Shown here: positions 1 to 3,548 of the stretch, piece by piece
Layout: the number at the start of each line of letters is the position of its first letter
Position numbering within the stretch: the stretch's first letter is position 1
Assembly (NCBI GenBank): GCA_013811805.1
Contig: JACCUM010000363.1
Coordinates: 1 to 5,236 of the forward strand
Direction: 5' to 3'
DNA: 5,236 nt
Source of the DNA: Geodermatophilaceae bacterium
GTDB lineage: Bacteria; Actinomycetota; Actinomycetes; Mycobacteriales; Geodermatophilaceae
Made by a program: the position numbers and the translations under genes
The notes under the pieces: generated by a model
The model's input: the letters and a program-made list of their open reading frames with translations, nothing else
Databases searched by the model: none
What the model was told of the DNA's origin: nothing

Positions 1-923
1 AAGCAACGATCCAGCGCATCGCGGTTGAGCCGGGTGGTCCGAGACTTCTGGCGTCGCTCGAGTTCCTTGATGGCTCCCGCCGCCCCCCGTGCGGCGCCTC
101 GGCCCAAACCGGGGCCCTGGCCGCCGGCGCCGTAGGCTAGCTGCCAACTCTCGGTCTCGGCGCTGTCCAGGACCGCCGAGCGCGCCTTGGCCTCCTCCTC
201 GGCGCTGAGGATCAGCTCGTCGGCCGCGGCCAGGCACGCCGCGAGGGACGTCAAGGAGGCAGGGATGTCCAGGACTGCCTTGCGGGTGAGCCGGGTGTTC
301 TCGTCGCGGGCCAGGTGTCTGGCTCGGCCGACGTGGCCCTGGGCAGCAGTCGCGGCCCAGGCAGCCATGGCTGGATCGATGCCGTCGCGGCGTACGAGAA
401 CGTCGGTGATGGCCGACGGCGCCGGGGTCGTCAGCGTGACCGTGCGGCACCGCGACCGGATGGTGATCGGCACGTCGTCAGGGTGCAGCGAGGGTGCACA
501 GAGCAGGAAGACCCCCCGCGATGGAGGCTCCTCGATCGCTTTCAGGAGGGCGTTGGCCGCGCGCTCGGTGAGCCGGTCCGCGTCCTCGATGATGACGACC
601 TGCCACCGGCCTCCAGCGGCCGTGCGGCTGCCCGTTCGTACCAGCTCGCGGGTGTCCTCCACTCCGAAGGACAGGCCTTCGGGTACGACGACGGTGACGT
701 CGGCGTGGGTACCGGCCAGCGTGGTGTGGCAGGCCTGGCACCGCCCGCAGCCGCCGGATTCGCACTGCAGCGCGGCGGCGAAGGCCCGAGCCGCCACCGA
801 CCTGCCAGATCCTGGTGGACCGGTGAACAACCAGGCGTGCGTCATCGACTCGGGATCAGCTACCGCCGCGGCCAGTTCGTCGACGACGCCGGGCTGGCCC
901 ACGACGTCGACCCAGACGCTCAT
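1..923 (-). CDS. holB: DNA polymerase III subunit delta' (clamp loader), 3' end cut by window
   Basis: The visible 307 residues match the delta' subunit of the clamp-loader complex, which helps place the beta sliding clamp on primed DNA in the cytoplasm. The reading frame stays open from the ATG at 921-923 to the left edge, so the C-terminus is missing; from memory, actinobacterial homologues run to about 400 residues. Visible landmarks: THAWLFTGPPGSGRS at about 28-42, a P-loop-like loop in which the catalytic Lys is Arg, so ATP hydrolysis is unlikely, as is usual for delta'. Then four zinc-type cysteines C54-x4-C59-x2-C62-x2-C65, VVIIEDADRLTE (109-120), NALLKAIEEPP (124-134) and the SRC motif in IRSRCR (155-160). 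A Gly/Ala-rich linker (264-283) precedes a basic helix, KELERRQKSRTTR. The start is supported by GGGGAG five bases upstream and by ATGA overlap with the tmk stop. The four Cys and the SRC motif distinguish it from unrelated AAA+ proteins; a dnaX product would be longer and keep GKT/S. Confidence 0.93.
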   Translation of the reverse strand, partial: MSVWVDVVGQPGVVDELAAAVADPESMTHAWLFTGPPGSGRSVAARAFAAALQCESGGCGRCQACHTTLAGTHADVTVVVPEGLSFGVEDTRELVRTGSRTAAGGRWQVVIIEDADRLTERAANALLKAIEEPPSRGVFLLCAPSLHPDDVPITIRSRCRTVTLTTPAPSAITDVLVRRDGIDPAMAAWAATAAQGHVGRARHLARDENTRLTRKAVLDIPASLTSLAACLAAADELILSAEEEAKARSAVLDSAETESWQLAYGAGGQGPGLGRGAARGAAGAIKELERRQKSRTTRLNRDALDRC

Positions 924-1609
924 GAACGCTCCCCGGAGTGCACGCGCTCGACGCCGAGAACTGTGTCGATTCGGTGGGCGATCCGGGCAGCCAACGCCTC
1001 GGTTTCGGCTCGCGCGTCCAAGACCAGGTAGCGGGCGGGGGCCTCGGCGGCCAGAGCAAGAAACGACTGCCGAACCCGCTCGTGAAAGACCTGTGACTCG
1101 GCCTCCAACCGGTCGGCTGCGGCCCGGCCTCGGATCCGCGCGAGCCCGACCTCGACCGGGACGTCGAGGAGCACGGTCAGGTCCGCTACCAGACCCTGAG
1201 TGGCCCAGCCGGAGAGGTAGCCGATCTCCTCGGCGGGTTGGCCGCGGCCGGCGCTCTGATACGCGATCGAGGAATCGACGTACCGATCGGTGATCACGAT
1301 CTGTCCCGCGGACAGCGCAGGCCCGATCGTCATGGCTACGTGCTGTGCCCGGTCGGCGGCATAGAGCAGGGCCTCGGCGCGGTCGCTCAGATCGGTGTTG
1401 GCCCGGTCGAGCACGATCGAACGGATCGCCCGGCCGAGCACACCCTCGCCTGGCTCGAAGGTGGTTAGCACCTGGTGGCCTCGGTGGCGCAGCCAATCGG
1501 CCAGCAGCGGGACCTGGGTCGACTTCCCGCAGCCCTCGCCGCCTTCGAAAGCCACGAACAGGCCGCGGCCGGAGCCTTCGTGTCCGGGGACAGCAGCCGG
1601 GACGGTCAC
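920..1609 (-). CDS. tmk: Thymidylate (dTMP) kinase
   Basis: This 229-residue protein phosphorylates dTMP to dTDP with ATP, a required step of dTTP synthesis in the cytoplasm. Landmarks: P-loop FEGGEGCGKST (21-31), FEPGEGVLG (51-59) in the place of the common REPGG phosphate-binding segment, DRY (108-110) within the family signature ITDRYVDSSIAYQ, the hydrophobic strand ADLTVLLDVP (142-151) and the lid GRAAADRLEAES (161-172) followed by FHERVRQSF. Length is typical of bacterial TMP kinases, with about 15 extra N-terminal residues. The start is GTG at 1607-1609, sharing GTGA with the stop of the upstream ASCH gene. No strong Shine-Dalgarno is seen, so translation is probably coupled. A GTG at 1553-1555 would also leave an intact P-loop but lacks support. 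The C-terminus overlaps holB by four bases, fitting the common tmk-holB pairing. I see no MFS-type fusion partner as found in some streptomycete homologues. Confidence 0.96.
   Translation of the reverse strand: MTVPAAVPGHEGSGRGLFVAFEGGEGCGKSTQVPLLADWLRHRGHQVLTTFEPGEGVLGRAIRSIVLDRANTDLSDRAEALLYAADRAQHVAMTIGPALSAGQIVITDRYVDSSIAYQSAGRGQPAEEIGYLSGWATQGLVADLTVLLDVPVEVGLARIRGRAAADRLEAESQVFHERVRQSFLALAAEAPARYLVLDARAETEALAARIAHRIDTVLGVERVHSGERS
929..934 (-). promoter_or_regulatory. Ribosome binding site of holB
   Basis: The minus strand reads GGGGAG, a purine-rich Shine-Dalgarno-like sequence, followed by five bases (CGTTC) and then ATG at 923-921. It lies inside the last codons of tmk, so holB translation is probably both coupled to tmk through the ATGA overlap and helped by its own site. 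This supports the ATG as the true start. Confidence 0.6.
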
Positions 1610-2187
1610 GCCAACCAGCGTAGGTAGGCAGCGCCGCGCGGTGCGATCCGGTAACCGACTTCGAGGCTGTAGGTCAGACCAAGGTTCTTCAGCTTGCGGA
1701 CGTCCAACTTGAAAGCGGCCGTCTCCCGACCGACGAGGGTGGCCAGATCAGCTGCCCGGACTGCCGGCTTGGCCGAGATCACTTCGAGAGTGGTCCGGGT
1801 CCAGGCACCTTGCGAACCCACTCGGTCGAGTCGGGCTAGCCGGGCATGCAGCGCCGCCAGTTCCTCGCCGTTCGGGTCGGCCCTGCTGGCCAATTCCGCA
1901 CGCGGGTCGGGGTCATCGGTCAGGTGGAAACCAATCCGGTACACCGGCCAGTCCGGTTGGCCACGCAACGCGGCGAGCACCTCGGCAGCGGCAGCCTTGC
2001 CGGCGCGGACAGCGTCGGCATCGGTGATCTCGCCGGCGTCGAATCGACCGACGTCGTCAATGACGATTCGGCCCACGTTCGTACGGTACGTGCGGCCGGA
2101 GTAGACCAACTGGGAGCGCCAACGACGATGTACGAGTGTGATCTGGCCAGAGAGCACACCGGGTCGCTCGTCGGGTCCGAACAGCAC
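1606..2187 (-). CDS. ASCH-domain protein with C-terminal winged-helix-like region
   Basis: This 193-residue protein has two parts. Residues about 1-92 look like an ASCH (PUA-like) domain: MLF near the start, GQITLVHRRW (14-23, the G-x-x-T...R-x-W pattern of the family), TYRTNVGRIVIDDVGRF as beta strands, AGEITDADAVRAGK and a closing YRIGFHL strand. ASCH domains are proposed to bind RNA or modified nucleosides, and some members are hydrolases or nucleases; which applies here cannot be read from sequence. After a charged linker, residues 115-193 (WTRTTLEVISAKPAVRAADLATLVGRE, then FKLDVRKLKNLGLTYSLEVGYRIAPRG) resemble a winged helix-turn-helix with a basic recognition segment. The start is GTG at 2185-2187. 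A TAG stop sits four codons upstream in frame, so this is essentially the only start. It lacks a good Shine-Dalgarno but has a TAGCGT box 6 nt upstream, suggesting leaderless initiation. It is first in the run with tmk and holB. The ASCH assignment is fairly firm; the DNA-binding role of the second half is inferred. Confidence 0.82.
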   Translation of the reverse strand: MLFGPDERPGVLSGQITLVHRRWRSQLVYSGRTYRTNVGRIVIDDVGRFDAGEITDADAVRAGKAAAAEVLAALRGQPDWPVYRIGFHLTDDPDPRAELASRADPNGEELAALHARLARLDRVGSQGAWTRTTLEVISAKPAVRAADLATLVGRETAAFKLDVRKLKNLGLTYSLEVGYRIAPRGAAYLRWLA

Positions 2188-2193
2188 GCTTCG

Positions 2194-2199
2194 ACGCTA
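2194..2199 (-). promoter_or_regulatory. Candidate -10 box of a leaderless promoter for ASCH-tmk-holB
   Basis: The minus strand reads TAGCGT, fitting the TAnnnT -10 consensus of actinobacterial housekeeping promoters, then six bases (CGAAGC), then the GTG start at 2187. That spacing would place the transcription start on the first base of the start codon, giving a leaderless mRNA, which is common in actinobacteria. No convincing -35 is visible 17-18 bp upstream. The absence of a Shine-Dalgarno before this GTG supports the idea. No experimental proof. Confidence 0.4.
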
Positions 2200-2319
2200 G
2201 CGGCAGGCGCCGACCATGCCGGCCTTTTCCTGCGTGATCATGCGCTGGAACCGGCGGTTGCTCGGACGACCCCGGAGCGCGCGATACATCCCATTTCGGG
2301 AAGGACGCTGTAGGTACAT
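2197..2319 (-). CDS. Possible small ORF (30-40 residues), unrecognised
   Basis: A minus-strand frame in the divergent intergenic region can start at ATG 2317-2319 (40 residues) or at ATG 2287-2289 (30 residues: MYRALRGRPSNRRFQRMITQ and ten more) and ends with TAG at 2197-2199, ten bases before the ASCH gene. From the second ATG onward, about 25 of 29 third codon positions are G or C, clearly more than in positions one and two, which is the pattern of real genes in this genome. The product would be short and very basic, without a membrane segment or known motif. Only a weak GGG precedes the inner ATG. The frame is also open further upstream across the antisense of tam, so its openness alone means little. 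It could be a real leader peptide, a gene remnant or chance. Confidence 0.22.
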   Translation of the reverse strand: MYLQRPSRNGMYRALRGRPSNRRFQRMITQEKAGMVGACR

Positions 2320-2325
2320 GTTTGT

Positions 2326-2331
2326 GACAAT
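2326..2331 (+). promoter_or_regulatory. Candidate -10 box of a leaderless promoter for tam-VOC
   Basis: GACAAT, one mismatch from TAnnnT, lies six bases (CGAGGA) before the tam ATG. The only ribosome-site-like sequence, GAGGA at 2333-2337, touches the ATG directly, too close for normal Shine-Dalgarno pairing, so leaderless initiation is the better reading. GACAAT is the right half of a small inverted repeat TTGT-G-ACAA at 2322-2330. A second one, TGTA-GG-TACA, lies at 2309-2318. Either could be an operator, but both are short. Confidence 0.3.
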
Positions 2332-2337
2332 CGAGGA

Positions 2338-3147
2338 ATGCCGCCTCAGGATCACGCACTCAACTGGGACGCTCCGACCTACGACGGGTACGCCGACGAG
2401 CGGGCGCGCCCGTTTTACGATCTGCTCGCCAGGGTCGGCGCGTCCAGGCCCTTCGTGGTCGTGGACCTCGGCTGCGGCACCGGCTCTGGGTTGCTGACAA
2501 TGGCTAACCGGTGGCCGGATGCTCGGCTGATCGGGGTGGACTCCTCGGTCGACATGCTGGCAGCGGCGGCGGCAGCTCTGCGTGGGTTCCCTGACGTGAC
2601 GCTGATCCACGCCGACGCGCGGGACTGGTCGCCGGATACCGCTGTCGACATCTTGGTGAGCAATGCGTTGCTGCAGTGGATTCCCGACCATGCCGAGCTC
2701 CTCCGCACGATGGCCAGTTGGCTTGGCCCAGCAGGCTGGTTGGCCATGCAGGTCCCGGGCAACTTCGACGCACCGTCGCATGTCCTGCTGCGCCAGCTTG
2801 CCGATAGTCAGCAGTGGACTGCCCACCTCGGCGGAAGCTTGCGCGGCGCTGATTCGGTGTTGGATGCGGCGGGGTATCTCAGGATCCTGAGACAGGCCGG
2901 CCTGACCGTCGAGGCCTGGGAGACGACCTATCTGCACGTTTTGACCGGACCCGATCCGGTGCTGCGCTGGACCAGCGGTACGGCGCTGCGCCCCGTCTTC
3001 GCCGTACTCGTTGACCGGGATGCCCAGGAGTTCTCCGGCCAGTACGCCGAGCTACTGAACTCTGCCTACCCTGCGGATGAGACCGGCCGGGTCCTGTTCC
3101 CGTTCCGCAGGATCTTCGCGGTAGCCCGGCGAGAGGAAAGCGTGTGA
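2338..3147 (+). CDS. tam: Trans-aconitate 2-methyltransferase-like SAM methyltransferase
   Basis: This 269-residue class I SAM-dependent methyltransferase resembles E. coli Tam over nearly its full length (about 252 residues there). Tam methyl-esterifies trans-aconitate, a by-product that inhibits the aconitase step of the TCA cycle. Landmarks: N-terminal LNWDAPTYDGYADERARPFYDLL (8-30), SAM motif I VDLGCGTGS (42-50), the ribose-binding acid in IGVDSS (D68), motif II ADARDW (92-97), SNALLQWIPDH (108-118, a Tam hallmark), MQVPGNFDAPSH (137-148), WETTYLHVLTG (194-204), WTSGTALRP (211-219) and C-terminal FPFRRIFAVARR. The ATG at 2338-2340 is the only usable start: a TAG lies in frame at 2311-2313 with no start codon between. 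The stop overlaps the VOC gene by four bases (GTGA), so the two are one transcription unit. The core is complete with no missing catalytic element. The substrate is inferred from family; other small carboxylic acids remain possible. Confidence 0.88.
   Translation: MPPQDHALNWDAPTYDGYADERARPFYDLLARVGASRPFVVVDLGCGTGSGLLTMANRWPDARLIGVDSSVDMLAAAAAALRGFPDVTLIHADARDWSPDTAVDILVSNALLQWIPDHAELLRTMASWLGPAGWLAMQVPGNFDAPSHVLLRQLADSQQWTAHLGGSLRGADSVLDAAGYLRILRQAGLTVEAWETTYLHVLTGPDPVLRWTSGTALRPVFAVLVDRDAQEFSGQYAELLNSAYPADETGRVLFPFRRIFAVARREESV
2877..2892 (+). repeat. Perfect 16-bp palindrome inside tam
   Basis: TCTCAGGATCCTGAGA is its own reverse complement over all 16 bases and does not extend further. 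It encodes part of GYLRILRQ in tam. In a random sequence of this length about 0.08 such sites would be expected, so it may be chance or a protein-binding site. Confidence 0.9.
3131..3137 (+). promoter_or_regulatory. Ribosome binding site of the VOC gene
   Basis: GAGAGGA, inside the last codons of tam, lies six bases before the GTG start at 3144. Together with the GTGA overlap it fixes the start of the VOC gene and shows that it is built for coupled translation with tam. Confidence 0.6.
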
Positions 3148-3503
3148 TCGACGGGCTGCACCACGTGCAAGTGTCCTGCCCGGCCGGGTCGGAGGACGCC
3201 TTGCGTGCCTTTTACGGTGGCGTCCTGGGGATGACCGAACTCACGAAGCCGCCCGTCCTCGCCGCTCGCGGCGGAGTGTGGTTTCGGCGCGGCACGGCCG
3301 AGGTCCACTGCGGCGTGGAAGCGGTTTTTCGCCCAGCCCGCAAGGCTCATCCTGGGCTGGTCTGCACGGAGGTGGACGCCGTCGCCGCGGCGTGTGAAGC
3401 AGCCGGGCACGAGGTCACGTGGGACGACAACTTTCCCGGTTTTCGACGCTGCTACGTGCACGATCCGGTTGGCAACCGCCTGGAACTGCTGCAGCCGATC
3501 TGA
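3144..3503 (+). CDS. VOC-family (glyoxalase/bleomycin-resistance fold) protein
   Basis: This 119-residue single-domain protein has the paired beta-alpha-beta-beta-beta modules of the vicinal oxygen chelate superfamily. First module: GLHHVQVSCPAGSEDALRAFYGGVLGM (4-30), then GGVWFRRGTAEVHCGVE (43-59). Second: HPGLVCTEVDAVAAACEAAGHEV (69-91), then the family ending RCYVHDPVGNRLELLQP (102-118). Likely metal ligands by position are His7 (in HHVQV), His55 or His69, and Glu114 (in NRLELLQ), but the exact set cannot be fixed without alignment or structure. Such proteins isomerise, cleave or conjugate small molecules, or bind toxic compounds; the family name alone does not give the substrate. The GTG start shares GTGA with the tam stop and has GAGAGGA six bases upstream. 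Cotranscription with tam suggests action on a related carboxylic-acid or electrophile metabolite, which is inference. It ends 45 bases from the topA stop, convergent with it. Length is normal for a single-domain VOC protein. Confidence 0.85.
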   Translation: MIDGLHHVQVSCPAGSEDALRAFYGGVLGMTELTKPPVLAARGGVWFRRGTAEVHCGVEAVFRPARKAHPGLVCTEVDAVAAACEAAGHEVTWDDNFPGFRRCYVHDPVGNRLELLQPI

Positions 3504-3506
3504 GCC

Positions 3507-3531
3507 TGGCGCGCGGCCGAGTGGTCGCCCA
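3507..3531. terminator. G/C-rich hairpin between convergent VOC and topA genes
   Basis: The 45-bp convergent gap holds GCGGCC (3513-3518), loop GAGT and GGTCGC (3523-3528), six pairs including one G-U on the plus-strand RNA. The stem is extended by TGG (3507-3509) with CCA (3529-3531) across a three-base bulge. There is no T-run on either side, so it is not a classic intrinsic terminator. It is the only foldable element separating the two converging transcripts and may end or protect one or both. Confidence 0.35.
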
Positions 3532-3548
3532 GCTTCCGCAAAGGCTTG

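Noticed and set aside
735..764. Cysteine cluster in holB as a sign of a dnaX gene
   Set aside because: The P-loop has Arg instead of Lys and the pattern is that of actinobacterial delta'; dnaX products keep an active GKT/S P-loop.
187..1293. Plus-strand open frame of 368 codons opposite holB and tmk
   Set aside because: The product is Arg/Ser/Pro-rich low-complexity sequence without a family match, and the opposite strand codes two conserved proteins.
2197..2937. Minus-strand open frame of 246 codons covering the antisense of tam
   Set aside because: Most of it lies opposite the conserved tam gene. Only its last 30-40 codons in the intergenic region were kept as a weak small-ORF candidate.
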